Shown: positions 51,403-60,594, numbered from the stretch's first letter. The stretch: DNA of 64,000 bases from Leifsonia sp. Root227 (GCF_001428745.1 NZ_LMIO01000004.1:558001-622000); one strand, 5' to 3'. Numbers and translations: made by a program. The notes: generated by a model not told the origin, from the sequence alone.

Positions 51403-52260
51403 TCAGTACGGGAACGCGGGGATCGTGTTCGTGGACGGGATGCCGCGGGCGTGACCGTGGCGGTCGATGCCGAGCCCATCGAGCAGTTCCGCGCGGAGTT
51501 CGGCGAGTTCAGCTGAGCCTCTGTCGCGCGGCCGGCTGCCCGGCACGGTGACGACGCGACGGATGGTCGCGCCCTGTCGTCCTTCCTCGGCGCCCAGCAG
51601 GATGATGCGGTCGGCGAGCTGGAGGGCCTCGTCGACGTCGTGCGTGACGAGGAGGATCGTGGTGGGCGCTGCTCCGTGCACGTCGAGGAGCAGGTCCTGC
51701 ATCTTGAGCCTGGTGAGCGCATCGAGTGCCCCGAACGGCTCGTCGAGGAGCAGCACGCCCGGGTTGCGCGCGAGCGCCCTGGCCAGGGATGCACGCTGTG
51801 CCATGCCGCCGGACACCTCGCGCGGCCGCAGTCCGGCGGAAGCGGAGAGCCCGACGAGGTCGAGGAGCTGGGCGACGCGGTCGCGTCCCGCTGTCCTGTC
51901 GAGCCCGCGGGGGAGGCCGAGGGCGACGTTGTCGGCGATCGAGCGCCAGGGGAGCAGGCGGGGCTCCTGGAAGCCGACGGCGCAGCGCGCGTCGATTCCG
52001 GCGACGGCCGTTCCGTCGATGAGTGCGGCCCCTGCGCTCGGGCTGTCGAGTCCTCCTGCGATGCGCAGGAGCGTCGACTTTCCGCATCCACTCGCCCCGA
52101 GGATCGCGACGACCTCGCCGGCCTCGACGGTGAGCGACACGTCGCGCAGCACAGGTCGCGGCGTCGTGCGGGTGGCCCGCTCGCCCTTCACCCGCGGCGG
52201 GACGAACGCGCGCCCCACGTCGACGAACTCGACGGAGTATGCGGACGGCGTGGGTGGCAT
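51403..52260 (-). CDS. ABC importer ATP-binding protein, SsuB-like
   Basis: 285 residues. Walker A is GASGCGKSTL, the Q-loop is VGFQEPRLLPW, the signature is EVSGGMAQRASLARALARNP (the GMAQR form typical of the sulfonate/nitrate group), Walker B is VLLLDEPFGALDALT, and the switch His is in LLVTHDVDEAL. The N-terminus begins MPPTPSAYSVEFVDVGRAF. It powers the SsuC-type permease. First gene of the ATPase-binding protein-permease operon. Downstream a Gly/Arg-rich end follows the normal fold. Confidence 0.93.
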   Translation of the reverse strand: MPPTPSAYSVEFVDVGRAFVPPRVKGERATRTTPRPVLRDVSLTVEAGEVVAILGASGCGKSTLLRIAGGLDSPSAGAALIDGTAVAGIDARCAVGFQEPRLLPWRSIADNVALGLPRGLDRTAGRDRVAQLLDLVGLSASAGLRPREVSGGMAQRASLARALARNPGVLLLDEPFGALDALTRLKMQDLLLDVHGAAPTTILLVTHDVDEALQLADRIILLGAEEGRQGATIRRVVTVPGSRPRDRGSAELAELRAELLDGLGIDRHGHARGIPSTNTIPAFPY

Positions 52261-52458
52261 GGTCTTTCGACGCTAGCGGTCGACCCGCATCCACGCAGTG
52301 CCAGGCGAAACGTGGCGTAACGAAACCGTGCGCTCGGCACGAATCGGCGATATGCGCGTCCGTCCGCGGCCGAAAGACCGCGCGCGGCGTTATCTGCGGC
52401 GCGCTGCGCGCTCTTAATGCATGGAACGTTTCGCAGATCGACCGGAGAAGACAGAGAC

Positions 52459-53364
52459 ATGAGCGTGCTTTCACCTGAACGGGACGGGGATGCTCGTCTC
52501 GATGAGCCCCTCGCCGCTCCACCGAACCAGAAGCCCGACCAGAAGCCCGGCCAGAAGCGGAACAGGAAGCCGGCTCGGAGCCAGGCAGTGTCCACGACGC
52601 CGAAGCGCCGCACCAGGGGTGCGCGAGTCGCCGTCGTCATCGTCGGTCTTTTCACGGCCTGGCACATCTTCGCCAGCTTCCTCTGGATCGGTCCGGTGAC
52701 GCCGCTGCGTCAGGTGGTCCCCGGCAACCTGCTCACGCAGTACATGATCCCGTGGCTCGGGCAGAGCTGGAGCGTCTTCGCCCCTGAGCCCATCAACGGC
52801 AATTACGACTTGCGCATCCGCGCTGTGCTCGCCGGCGATGACGGCACGGAGATCGCGACGAAGTGGATCTCCGCGGTGGATGCCGAGCAGAAGATGCTCG
52901 TGCACAACCTGTTCCCGCCGCGCGCCTCCAACCTCGCCACCAAGCAGGCGTCATCTCTCAAGGGTGCGTGGGATGCCCTGACCCCGGAACAGCAGAAGAT
53001 CGCCGCGCTCAACTATTTCAAGGGCGACAGCTGGCTCGGCCGGATGCAGGTCGCGATGAACGAGGTGAACAAGCAGAAGAACACGATGGCCGTCGCCACC
53101 TACATCGTGCAGGAGCGCTACACCGACGCGTACGCCGTGCAGGTCGCTCGTGCGGTCTGGGGCAAGAGCGTCGTGCGCGTGCAGTACCAGACCAGCCGCC
53201 AGAACATCATCCCGTTCGAGCAGCGCAACAACCCGGACGCGAAGCTGCCGCCCCTGCAGTATGCGAACACCGGCTGGCGCGGACTCATCGTCATGCCAGG
53301 GCAGAACGAACAGCAGTTCGCCGAGATATTCGCACCCCTCAACGCGAAAGTGACCCAGAAGTGA
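52459..53364 (+). CDS. DUF5819 family protein
   Basis: 301 residues. A ~55-residue basic, Pro/Lys/Gln-rich N-terminus (NQKPDQKPGQKRNRKPARSQ) precedes one membrane helix (VAVVIVGLFTAWHIFASFLWIG) and an extracytoplasmic domain of about 200 residues, with PWLGQSWSVFAPEPINGNYDLRIRAVL as the landmark of DUF5819 and a conserved WxxxAPxP-type motif. Function unknown. The next gene, an HTTM protein, overlaps by four bases (GTGA). DUF5819 and HTTM genes are regularly paired in actinobacteria, and the two probably work as one membrane complex. Confidence 0.78.
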   Translation: MSVLSPERDGDARLDEPLAAPPNQKPDQKPGQKRNRKPARSQAVSTTPKRRTRGARVAVVIVGLFTAWHIFASFLWIGPVTPLRQVVPGNLLTQYMIPWLGQSWSVFAPEPINGNYDLRIRAVLAGDDGTEIATKWISAVDAEQKMLVHNLFPPRASNLATKQASSLKGAWDALTPEQQKIAALNYFKGDSWLGRMQVAMNEVNKQKNTMAVATYIVQERYTDAYAVQVARAVWGKSVVRVQYQTSRQNIIPFEQRNNPDAKLPPLQYANTGWRGLIVMPGQNEQQFAEIFAPLNAKVTQK

Positions 53365-54557
53365 CGACACCCAACCTCTTCTCCAGGGTCGGCAGGCTCA
53401 TCGCCGACCTGGTCCACCGTGGCGTGCGCGGGGCCCGCGCGCTCGTGACGTCCCTGTACCTGCAGGGCGAGACCTGGATACTGGACGGCAAGCGCGCGTC
53501 GTACGGAATCGCTGTCACCCGCATCCTGCTCGGCACAATGATGCTCGGGCTGATGCTCACGAACTTCTCCACGCGCTTTTACACCTGGGGCGCAGGGATG
53601 GCCTGGAGCGGCCAGTTCGCGTTTCCCGCCAACGACTTCATGAAGCTGTGGCCGTTCACGATGTTCCACGACCAGGCCCAGAACCCGTTCCTGTTCACGG
53701 TGCTGTACCTGATCGCCATCGCGCTGGCGGTGAGCTTCGCGATCGGCTACCGCACGCGGCTCTCGCAGTTCTTCCTCTTCTTCTTCTGGGTCGCCTTGGT
53801 CGAGTCCAACTCGAACGTGAACGATCAGAGCGACAACCTCACCCGCATCGCCCTGATGGTGATGTTCTTCACCGCACCGGGCGACCGCTGGTCGCTCGAC
53901 GCCCGTCGTCGCAGACGCGCGGACGAGAAGTCGGAGAGGGAGGGCACGCGCGCCGGGTTCCTCGTGCGCTGGTGGCGTTTCCAGCGGGTGATCCCTGAGC
54001 ACTACACGAACGTCCTGCACAACTTCGCGATCATCGCCCTCGCCTGCCAGGTCTCGTTCATCTACGTCTCCGGCGGCCTGTACAAGGCGGGCGGGGCACC
54101 CTGGTCCGGCGGAACGGCCATCTACGACCCGATCCATGTCACGCAGTTCGGGCCGTGGCCGGAGCTGAGCGATTTCGTCACCACCTGGGGTCCCGGCGTC
54201 GCGTTCGCGACCCTGCTCACCCTGATGGTGCAGGTGAGCTTCCCGCTCCTCCTCATGCGCAGGGGAACGCGCATCTTCGCGCTGATCGTGATGCTCAGCT
54301 TCCACATCGGCATCGCCGTGCTGATGGGGCTGCCGTGGTTCTCGCTGGCGATGATCGCGATCGACGCGATCTTCATCCGCGACGCGACCTACCGGGAGCT
54401 GAGCGGCGGCCTCGCGAAGGCGTGGAAGCGGTCGCGCGCAACGCCGGTCGCCGGCTCGACCGCGAAACGAACTGCGAAACCGGCTGCGAAACCGGCCGCG
54501 AAACCGGTCGAGGAACCGGCTGAGGTCCCTGTGCTCGCCCAGTCGTCCGCCCCGTGA
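53361..54557 (+). CDS. HTTM domain membrane protein (vitamin-K-carboxylase-like)
   Basis: 398 residues from the GTG at 53361. About eight helices with the HTTM pattern: GKRASYGIAVTRILLGTMMLGLMLTNFSTRFYTWGAG, LYLIAIALAVSFAIGYRTRLSQFFLFFFWVALVESNSNVNDQSDNLTRIALMVMFF, and FIYVSGGLYKAGGAPWSGGTAIYDP. This is the membrane part shared with vitamin K-dependent gamma-carboxylase, but the C-terminal lumenal domain is missing, as in other bacterial HTTM proteins. The C-terminus is a Lys/Pro/Ala repeat tail (AKPAAKPAAKPVEEPAEVP). Coupled to DUF5819 by overlap. Function unknown. Confidence 0.8.
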   Translation: MTTPNLFSRVGRLIADLVHRGVRGARALVTSLYLQGETWILDGKRASYGIAVTRILLGTMMLGLMLTNFSTRFYTWGAGMAWSGQFAFPANDFMKLWPFTMFHDQAQNPFLFTVLYLIAIALAVSFAIGYRTRLSQFFLFFFWVALVESNSNVNDQSDNLTRIALMVMFFTAPGDRWSLDARRRRRADEKSEREGTRAGFLVRWWRFQRVIPEHYTNVLHNFAIIALACQVSFIYVSGGLYKAGGAPWSGGTAIYDPIHVTQFGPWPELSDFVTTWGPGVAFATLLTLMVQVSFPLLLMRRGTRIFALIVMLSFHIGIAVLMGLPWFSLAMIAIDAIFIRDATYRELSGGLAKAWKRSRATPVAGSTAKRTAKPAAKPAAKPVEEPAEVPVLAQSSAP

Positions 54558-54588
54558 TGGTCGGCCACCACACCTCCGCCGGAGACGA

Positions 54589-54771
54589 ATGAAGATTATG
54601 ACCGACAAGCCCTCCGACAGCCAGCCGCAGCTCGGGGCGATCGCCCCGCATTTCGAGAGATTCACCAGCCTCGTGACCGGCGAACTGATCCTCATCGAAT
54701 GCGAATGCCCGATCGGCGAGGACCATACCTACGCTGACTGGGTCGCGCGCTTCACCAGGGCGGCCTTGTGA
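54589..54771 (+). CDS. very small protein of unknown function
   Basis: 60 residues from the ATG at 54589 with GGAG four bases upstream; ATG 54598 is possible. The protein is soluble: LGAIAPHFERFTSLVTGELILIE is followed by a Cys pair (IECECPIGED) and WVARFTRAAL. The Cys-x-Cys and nearby His could bind metal. It overlaps the next small frame by one base. It follows the HTTM gene by 31 bases. No family was recognised. Confidence 0.5.
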   Translation: MKIMTDKPSDSQPQLGAIAPHFERFTSLVTGELILIECECPIGEDHTYADWVARFTRAAL

Positions 54772-54929
54772 TGCAGCGCTTCGAAGCGGTCGTGGAGACC
54801 GCACAGCAGCGCCGGTTCGTGGTCGAGGTCGAAGGACACGACGCGGTGGCCGTCACCGCCAAGCTCCGCCGCGCGTTCGGCAACGACGTGGTCGTCCTCT
54901 CTCTGAGGGCGTCGCGTCGTCGCGACTAG
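54771..54929 (+). CDS. very small basic protein, coupled to the previous gene
   Basis: 52 residues. The ATG at 54771 overlaps the preceding stop (TGATG). It starts MQRFEAVVETAQQRRFVVEVEG, then AVAVTAKLRRAFGNDVVVLSLRASRRRD. A beta-alpha-beta pattern with a basic C-terminus suggests a small nucleic-acid-binding or ribosome-associated fold, but this is speculative. Tight coupling to the 60-residue gene supports a pair of real genes. After the stop, CTAGCGCTCGG is repeated directly at 54926 and 54954. Confidence 0.45.
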   Translation: MQRFEAVVETAQQRRFVVEVEGHDAVAVTAKLRRAFGNDVVVLSLRASRRRD

Positions 54930-55050
54930 CGCTCGGCGAGGGCGTCGCAGCGTCTAGCGCTCGGGCCGTCGCGGTCGGTGTGGTCGACGATTGCTACTCT
55001 CGCCTAGAGGGCCGGTGCGTCGATGGGGGTACGCGGGTGTGGGCGAGCGG

Positions 55051-55548
55051 ATGCACATGACGGCGCCTGAACTCCCCACCTGGCCTCCCAGCGAGCCAGG
55101 CTACCGCCGCTCGGAATCAACAGCCCTGCTCGGCTCCGGCGACGACGTGTGGATGCGCGTGCGCGCGGACGTGCTGCGCTGGCGAGTCAAGACGGCCAGC
55201 GGGTTCCTCGTGGCCGGCCGCGTCGATCCTGGGCGGGTCTCGCCGGGGGAGCGGCTGATCGTAACGGCGCGCGTGCTCGGGGCGACGGTGAGGGAGCCAG
55301 TGGAGGTGGTGAGCATCGTCGAGGACACCGACCGTGTCGGTTTCGCGTACCGCACGCTCCCCGGACATCCCGTGGCCGGTGAGGAGGCGTTCATCGTCGA
55401 GCGCGACGGCGACGACGTGCGGATCGTCGTGCGGTCGTTGACGCGCGCGGCACCGCAGCAACCGTGGCGAGCGTTGTATCCGCTCCTCCTGGTGGCGCAG
55501 CGCGTCGCCAGGAGACGCTACCTGCGGGCCCTGCTCCCTCAGCGCTGA
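55051..55548 (+). CDS. DUF1990 family protein
   Basis: 165 residues from the ATG at 55051; several in-frame starts upstream (from 54991) are less likely because they overlap a TACTCT promoter-like box near 54995. The sequence reads YRRSESTALLGSGDDVWMRVRADVLRWRVKTASGF, then ERLIVTARVLGATVREPVEVV, DRVGFAYRTLPGHPVAGEEAFIVERDGDDVRIVVRSLTR. The phrase RVGFAYGTLPGHPxxGEEAF is the DUF1990 signature. It is a single-domain, START-like fold; function unknown. Followed by ExoIII on the opposite strand, stops 15 bases apart. Confidence 0.82.
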   Translation: MHMTAPELPTWPPSEPGYRRSESTALLGSGDDVWMRVRADVLRWRVKTASGFLVAGRVDPGRVSPGERLIVTARVLGATVREPVEVVSIVEDTDRVGFAYRTLPGHPVAGEEAFIVERDGDDVRIVVRSLTRAAPQQPWRALYPLLLVAQRVARRRYLRALLPQR

Positions 55549-55563
55549 CGGTGCCGCGACACG

Positions 55564-56409
55564 CTAGCCGAAGATCATCGGCCGGTCGTCGTCGTCCTCG
55601 TCCACTTCGAGGTCGAGCTCGACCAGCACCGGCACGTGGTCGCTCGGGGCTTCGCCCTTGCGCTCGTTGCGGTGGATGCTGGCGGAGGTCACCAGGTCGG
55701 CGAACGGCTTGGAACCGAGGATGAAGTCGATGCGCAGCCCCTCGTTGCGCGGGAACCGCAGCTGCTTGTAGTCCCAGTACGTGTAGCCCTCCGGCACCAG
55801 CGGGCGGACCACGTCCGTGAGACCGATCGCCTCGAACGCGCTGAAGGCGCTGCGCTCCGGCGGCGAGATGTGGGTGGAGACGCCGGGGATGAGGCTGGGG
55901 TCTCCGACGTCCGAGTCGAGCGGTGCGACGTTCCAGTCGCCCATCAGCGCGAGCGGGAGGTCCGGCTGCTCGGCGAGCCAGCGCTGCGTGTCGGCCGCGA
56001 GGGTGGCCAGCCAGTCGAGCTTGTAGTGGAAGTGGGGGTCGTCGAGCGCTCGGCCGTTCGGGACGTACAGGCTCCACACCCGGATGCCACCGATGGTCGC
56101 GCCGATCGCGCGCGCCTCCTTGGGGAGGTCTGGACCGTCGTGCCCCTTGAGGAAGCCCGGCATGTCCGGGAAGCCGATCTCGACGTCCTCGATCGGCAGG
56201 CGGCTCGCGATGGCGACGCCGTTCCACTGGTTGAGACCGTGCAGCACGACCTCGTATCCTGCGTCTTCGAACTGCTGCAGGGGGAACTGCTCCGGCTTGC
56301 ACTTGATCTCTTGCATGGCCAGCACATCCACGTCTTCGCGGACCATCCAGTCGACGGTACGGCCCACTCGGGTGCGGATCGAGTTCACATTCCAGGTCGC
56401 AACACGCAT
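55564..56409 (-). CDS. xth: exodeoxyribonuclease III
   Basis: 281 residues, XthA/APE1 family. The expected motifs are present: MRVATWNVNSIRTRV, AMQEIKCK, NGVAIASR, SLYVPNGRAL, LMGDWNVAPLDSDVGD and PSDHVPVLVELD. These provide the Mg2+ and the catalytic His/Asp. It cuts at abasic sites and degrades 3' ends in base-excision repair. TACGAT (revcomp 56416-56421) six bases before the ATG suggests a leaderless transcript. Divergent from pyrE. Confidence 0.93.
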   Translation of the reverse strand: MRVATWNVNSIRTRVGRTVDWMVREDVDVLAMQEIKCKPEQFPLQQFEDAGYEVVLHGLNQWNGVAIASRLPIEDVEIGFPDMPGFLKGHDGPDLPKEARAIGATIGGIRVWSLYVPNGRALDDPHFHYKLDWLATLAADTQRWLAEQPDLPLALMGDWNVAPLDSDVGDPSLIPGVSTHISPPERSAFSAFEAIGLTDVVRPLVPEGYTYWDYKQLRFPRNEGLRIDFILGSKPFADLVTSASIHRNERKGEAPSDHVPVLVELDLEVDEDDDDRPMIFG

Positions 56410-56531
56410 GCGTCGATCGTATCGGCCGGTGCCGACAGCGGTCGTTCGCGGGCGGAACCTGTGCACAGCGCGCTCGGCGGCCGGGCTGTGGAAGAGGCGA
56501 TTTCGCGGGGTTCCCCTCTAGAATCGGGGAC

Positions 56532-57080
56532 GTGACCGACGTCAGACAGCAGCTCATCGACTTCATCTCGGCCGACGCCGTGTTCCACGGGGACTTCACC
56601 CTCACGAGCGGCAAGAAGGCGACTTACTACGTCGACCTGCGCAAAGTCAGCCTCGACCACCGGGTCGCGCCCCTCATCGGCCAGGTGATGATCGACCTGA
56701 TCGCGGAGGTCCCCGATGTCGTCGCGGTCGGAGGAATGACGATGGGCGCCGACCCTGTCGCCGCAGCGATCCTGCACCAGGGCGCCGCCCGCGGCCTCTC
56801 GTACGACGCGTTCGTCGTGCGGAAGGAGCCGAAGGACCACGGCAGGGGCAAGCAGGTCGAGGGCCCCGACCTCGAAGGCAAGCGCGTCATCGTGCTCGAG
56901 GACACCTCCACGACAGGCGGATCGCCGCTCAAGGCCATCGAGGCGCTCACGAAGGTCGGCGCGGAGATCGCCGGCGTCGCGGTCGTTGTCGACCGCAACA
57001 CCGGAGCGCGCGAGGTCATCGAAGAAGCCGGATATCCCTACTTCGCCGCGATCGGCCTGAAGGACCTGGGGCTCGAGTAG
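56532..57080 (+). CDS. pyrE: orotate phosphoribosyltransferase
   Basis: 182 residues. TSGKKATYYVDLRKVSLD near the start, VVAVGGMTMGADPVAAAI in the middle, and the PRPP-binding loop VIVLEDTSTTGGSPLKAIEAL are characteristic of PyrE. It makes OMP from orotate and PRPP in pyrimidine synthesis. TAGAAT (56519-56524) seven bases before the GTG start supports a leaderless mRNA. Its stop TAG overlaps the GTG of the next gene by one base, so they form an operon. Other pyr genes are not in this window. Confidence 0.94.
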   Translation: MTDVRQQLIDFISADAVFHGDFTLTSGKKATYYVDLRKVSLDHRVAPLIGQVMIDLIAEVPDVVAVGGMTMGADPVAAAILHQGAARGLSYDAFVVRKEPKDHGRGKQVEGPDLEGKRVIVLEDTSTTGGSPLKAIEALTKVGAEIAGVAVVVDRNTGAREVIEEAGYPYFAAIGLKDLGLE

Positions 57081-59701
57081 TGACCGACGAACGCCACCCT
57101 GGCACAGGCGACGACGCCGAGGGCGACGAGCGCCCCGACGCGCCTGAGCCTGAGTTCGGCAGTTCGGAATGGCTGCTGCAGCAGCTCACCGGGGGCAGGC
57201 GCATCGCGTCGTCGCCGTCGGAGCAGGAGGCGCCGGAGCAGCAAGACGCCGCGGAGCAGCAGGAGACCACGGATGCGGGTGCCGCGGATGCCAGTGCCGC
57301 GCCGCGCCAGGACGCCTCGGAAGCGGCCGCGCCCACGGTCGCGCTTCCTGTCGTGCCGGAGACCGCTCCGGTCTGGGAGCCTCGGCCGGAACCGGTTGAG
57401 TCGCGGTCCATCGAGCAGGAGCCCGTCGAGCAGGAGCCCGGGCAGCAGCCCACCCCGGCTCTGCCGGTCGCCAACGACCAGGACACGTTCGAACTTTTCC
57501 TCAACCCGCAGGCTGCGGATGCGCGGGAGCCGGAGCCTGTCGCTCCGGCGAGCGAGCAGGAAGAGGATGCGGAACCGGTCCAGGGCTTCAGCTGGAACCT
57601 CACCCCCGGGGTCGGAATCGACCCACTCGTCGACGAACCGGCCGAGCCGGCGGCCGGAACCGTCTGGCACCTCGACAGCCCGGAGGCGGACTCCGTGGAC
57701 GACGCCGAGCCCGCGAACGAGCCGGACGTCCCCGCGGCACCTGTCGCGCCCGCCGTGCCCCCTGTGATTCCGGTTCCGTCGTTCGACTCGTACGAATCCA
57801 CGGCGTCGCGCGCGGAGGAGCCGGAGACCACGGCGGAGCACGAGGGCGCCCCTGTCACGGAGCCGACGACCGCTCCAGTGGTCGAGTCTGCTCCCGTGGT
57901 GGAGACGCCCGTCGCCGAGCCCTCGTCCTTCACCGAGGCAGCGCACCGCGAACCGACCCCGCCGGACACCACCACGTTCGAGCCCCCGAGCTTCTTCGAG
58001 GCGCTCCGTCTTCCGGAGCCACCCGTCTGGAACATCGACACGGAGCCCGCGGCAGAAACGGGGCCTGCAGGCACCGAGCCCACAACACCCGCAACAGAGG
58101 AGCGGCAGGCAACGCCACCGCTCTTCACCCCACCCCCGCTCGTCACTCCACCCCCGCTCGTCACTCCGCCCGCGGCGGAGGCTGACGTCCCCGAGCCGCA
58201 CCCTCAGGAGCCGCAGGCCCAGGAGGACGAGGAGCAGGCACCGGAAGCTGAGGAGAGCCACGGCCTTGCCGCTCTGCTCGGGTTCTTCGGCGAGGACGAC
58301 ACGGAGGAGCCAGCATCCACCAGCCGTTCGGTGATCGGGGACACGACCGGCATCATCCCCATTCCTCCTGGCGCCCTTACGCCCCCTGTGGTTCCGACGA
58401 CGCCTGCTGTCTCGACGCCCCCTGCTGTGCCGACGCCCCCTGTGGTTCCGGCGTCCCCCGTTCTTCCGCCTCCGGACGCGTCCGCGCTGTTCGAGCCGGG
58501 AATCGCGTCCGGGCAGAGTTCAGCTGACGTCCCGACGGCAAAGCTCGACACCGCCGAGATCGCGGCGTTGCTCCGTGCCCGGCCGGGCGACCCGGAGCCT
58601 GTCACCTTCGGCGTGCGGGAAGAACCGGCTGAGCCATCCGAATCCACGGAGTCCACCGGCGCCATCCCGGCGGTTCCCCCGGCAGCGACCGTTCCGCCGA
58701 TCGAGGAGGCGACCTTCCTGCTCGGCGCTCTGCCGTCGCCGGCGACGCAGCCGCTGGACGCCGAGAGCATCGGGGAGGCAAGCGAGCCGACCGCCGTCGC
58801 GGATCCGACCAACGGTGAGCCGCCCGCCGCCGAGCCGACCGCCGAGGGTGAGGCGCCGACGGCCGCGACCATCCTCTTCCCGGAGCTCGCGTCGCCCGCC
58901 ACTGCGGAGACCATCGCTCTGGTTCCCCCGGTTGCGCCCGCGTCCACCCCCGCACCCCAGTCCGCGACCCAGACCGGCAGCCACGCTGCGACAACCCCCG
59001 TAGCTCCGGCCGTGGTCCCCGCCACGGCCACGGCCACCGGGCCAAGCGGCACCGGCGCCGGAACCGGCGGCGGCGCCCCGTCCGGCCCCGGCGCCGGAGG
59101 GTCGCGCCGCACGAACCGCATCCTGTTCTGGGTGGCCGGCGGGCTCGCGGTCGTACTCGTCCTGATCGGTCTCTTCGCTCTCGGCACCCGTGTGCCGGAC
59201 ATGTTCGGAGCCGCGAAGCCGTCCGCCGCGCCGTCCGCGAGCACCGCACCGCCGAGCGCCACCCCAACACCGACACCGACGCCGACCATCCAGGCCAAGC
59301 CGGCCGGCCCTGTCGCCGCGGGCACCCACCCGTGGAACACGCTGGGCGGCGGGGAGTGCATCCAGCCGTTCACGTCACCGTGGGCCGAGACGTTCGCCGT
59401 GGTCGACTGCGCGTCACCGCACACGGCGCAGCTGGCGTACACCAACCTGTTCTCGACCGATATCGCTGCGCCATACCCTGGCGCGGATGCGCTCGCGGCG
59501 CAGATCAACGCCGTGTGCACGCAGCCGGGGATCATCGACCTGGCCGCGGCAGCCGCATACCCCGACCTGCAGCTGCAGGGCACCTTCCCCGCCACCGAGC
59601 AGCAGTGGAAGGACGGGCAGCGCTCGTTCTACTGCTTCGTCAGCCGCTCCGGCGGCCAACCGCTGACCTCGAGCGTGGCGGGACCTGGCCCAGCGGCCTA
59701 G
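57080..59701 (+). CDS. long disordered membrane protein with C-terminal septum-formation-like domain
   Basis: 873 residues. The first ~670 are acidic and Pro/Glu/Ala-rich, with no stable fold and several small repeats (for example PPLVTPPPLVTPP near residue 355). One membrane helix follows (ILFWVAGGLAVVLVLIGLFAL, about residues 685-710), then a Pro/Ser linker and an extracytoplasmic domain beginning WNTLGGGECIQPF and containing VVDCASPHTAQLAY, with four cysteines. This C-terminal pattern resembles the septum-formation domain (PF13845-like). The cytoplasmic part would be highly flexible. The gene is coupled to pyrE (one-base overlap). Function unknown; a role at the cell envelope is likely. 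Confidence 0.7.
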   Translation: MTDERHPGTGDDAEGDERPDAPEPEFGSSEWLLQQLTGGRRIASSPSEQEAPEQQDAAEQQETTDAGAADASAAPRQDASEAAAPTVALPVVPETAPVWEPRPEPVESRSIEQEPVEQEPGQQPTPALPVANDQDTFELFLNPQAADAREPEPVAPASEQEEDAEPVQGFSWNLTPGVGIDPLVDEPAEPAAGTVWHLDSPEADSVDDAEPANEPDVPAAPVAPAVPPVIPVPSFDSYESTASRAEEPETTAEHEGAPVTEPTTAPVVESAPVVETPVAEPSSFTEAAHREPTPPDTTTFEPPSFFEALRLPEPPVWNIDTEPAAETGPAGTEPTTPATEERQATPPLFTPPPLVTPPPLVTPPAAEADVPEPHPQEPQAQEDEEQAPEAEESHGLAALLGFFGEDDTEEPASTSRSVIGDTTGIIPIPPGALTPPVVPTTPAVSTPPAVPTPPVVPASPVLPPPDASALFEPGIASGQSSADVPTAKLDTAEIAALLRARPGDPEPVTFGVREEPAEPSESTESTGAIPAVPPAATVPPIEEATFLLGALPSPATQPLDAESIGEASEPTAVADPTNGEPPAAEPTAEGEAPTAATILFPELASPATAETIALVPPVAPASTPAPQSATQTGSHAATTPVAPAVVPATATATGPSGTGAGTGGGAPSGPGAGGSRRTNRILFWVAGGLAVVLVLIGLFALGTRVPDMFGAAKPSAAPSASTAPPSATPTPTPTPTIQAKPAGPVAAGTHPWNTLGGGECIQPFTSPWAETFAVVDCASPHTAQLAYTNLFSTDIAAPYPGADALAAQINAVCTQPGIIDLAAAAAYPDLQLQGTFPATEQQWKDGQRSFYCFVSRSGGQPLTSSVAGPGPAA

Positions 59702-59745
59702 GCGGGCAGGCTCCGGCAGCGGGCGTCGTCAGGACGTATCGCGGC

Positions 59746-60543
59746 CTACAGGTCCGTCTCGTGCGGTTCCGCCGCGACCAGTTCGCTCACGCCGTTCAGG
59801 ATCTCGTCCGGACGGAACGGGTAGCGGTCGATCTCGCTCTGGTCGCTGATGCCGGTGAGCACCAGGATCGTGTGCAGCCCGGCCTCGATGCCCGCGACGA
59901 TGTCGGTGTCCATCCGGTCGCCGATCATCGCGGTGTTCTCGGAGTGCGCTCCGATGCGGTTCATCGCGGAGCGGAACATCATCGGGTTGGGCTTGCCGAC
60001 CACGTACGGCTCCATGCCGGTGGCCTTGGTGATCATGGCGGTCACGGCGCCCGTCGCCGGCAGCGGGCCGTCAGCGCTCGGTCCCGTCGCATCCGGGTTG
60101 GTGGCGATGAAGCGCGCGCCCTTGCCGATGAGGCGGATGGCCTTGGTGATGGCGTCGAAGGAGTACGAGCGCGTCTCTCCGACCACCACGTAGTCGGGGT
60201 TGGTGTCGGTCATGATGAAGCCGGCCTCGTGCAGCGCGGTCGTGATGCCGGCCTCGCCGATGACGTACGCGCTGCCGCCGGGGATCTGCGACTTGAGGAA
60301 GTCGGCGGTGGCGAGCGCAGAGGTCCAGATGGACTCCTCCGGCACGTCGAGTCCGGATGCCCGCAGGCGGGCCGCGAGGTCACGCGGCGTGAAGATGGAG
60401 TTGTTGGTGAGCACGAGGAAGGGGGTGCCGTCGTCCCGCCACTGCTGGATGAGGGCGGACGCCCCAGGAAGAGCATGGTTCTCGTGCACGAGCACGCCGT
60501 CCATGTCGGTGAGCCAGCATTCGATCTCGTCGCGTCGCGCCAC
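59746..60543 (-). CDS. HAD-IIA family sugar/nucleotide phosphatase
   Basis: 265 residues from the GTG at 60543 (AAAGGGG seven bases upstream). WLTDMDGVLVHENHALPGA has the HAD nucleophile motif (D-x-D), FLVLTNNSIFT is motif 2, and YVVGKPNPMMF (Lys) with MIGDRMDTDIVAGIEAGL form motifs 3 and 4. The C2a cap is of the NagD/p-nitrophenyl phosphatase type. It dephosphorylates a small cytosolic substrate such as a nucleoside monophosphate. Divergent from the TrmH gene. Confidence 0.92.
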   Translation of the reverse strand: MARRDEIECWLTDMDGVLVHENHALPGASALIQQWRDDGTPFLVLTNNSIFTPRDLAARLRASGLDVPEESIWTSALATADFLKSQIPGGSAYVIGEAGITTALHEAGFIMTDTNPDYVVVGETRSYSFDAITKAIRLIGKGARFIATNPDATGPSADGPLPATGAVTAMITKATGMEPYVVGKPNPMMFRSAMNRIGAHSENTAMIGDRMDTDIVAGIEAGLHTILVLTGISDQSEIDRYPFRPDEILNGVSELVAAEPHETDL

Positions 60544-60594
60544 GCAATCCCCTTTCGACAGGCCCAGCTTATTCGCCCCACTCGACCCCCACGA

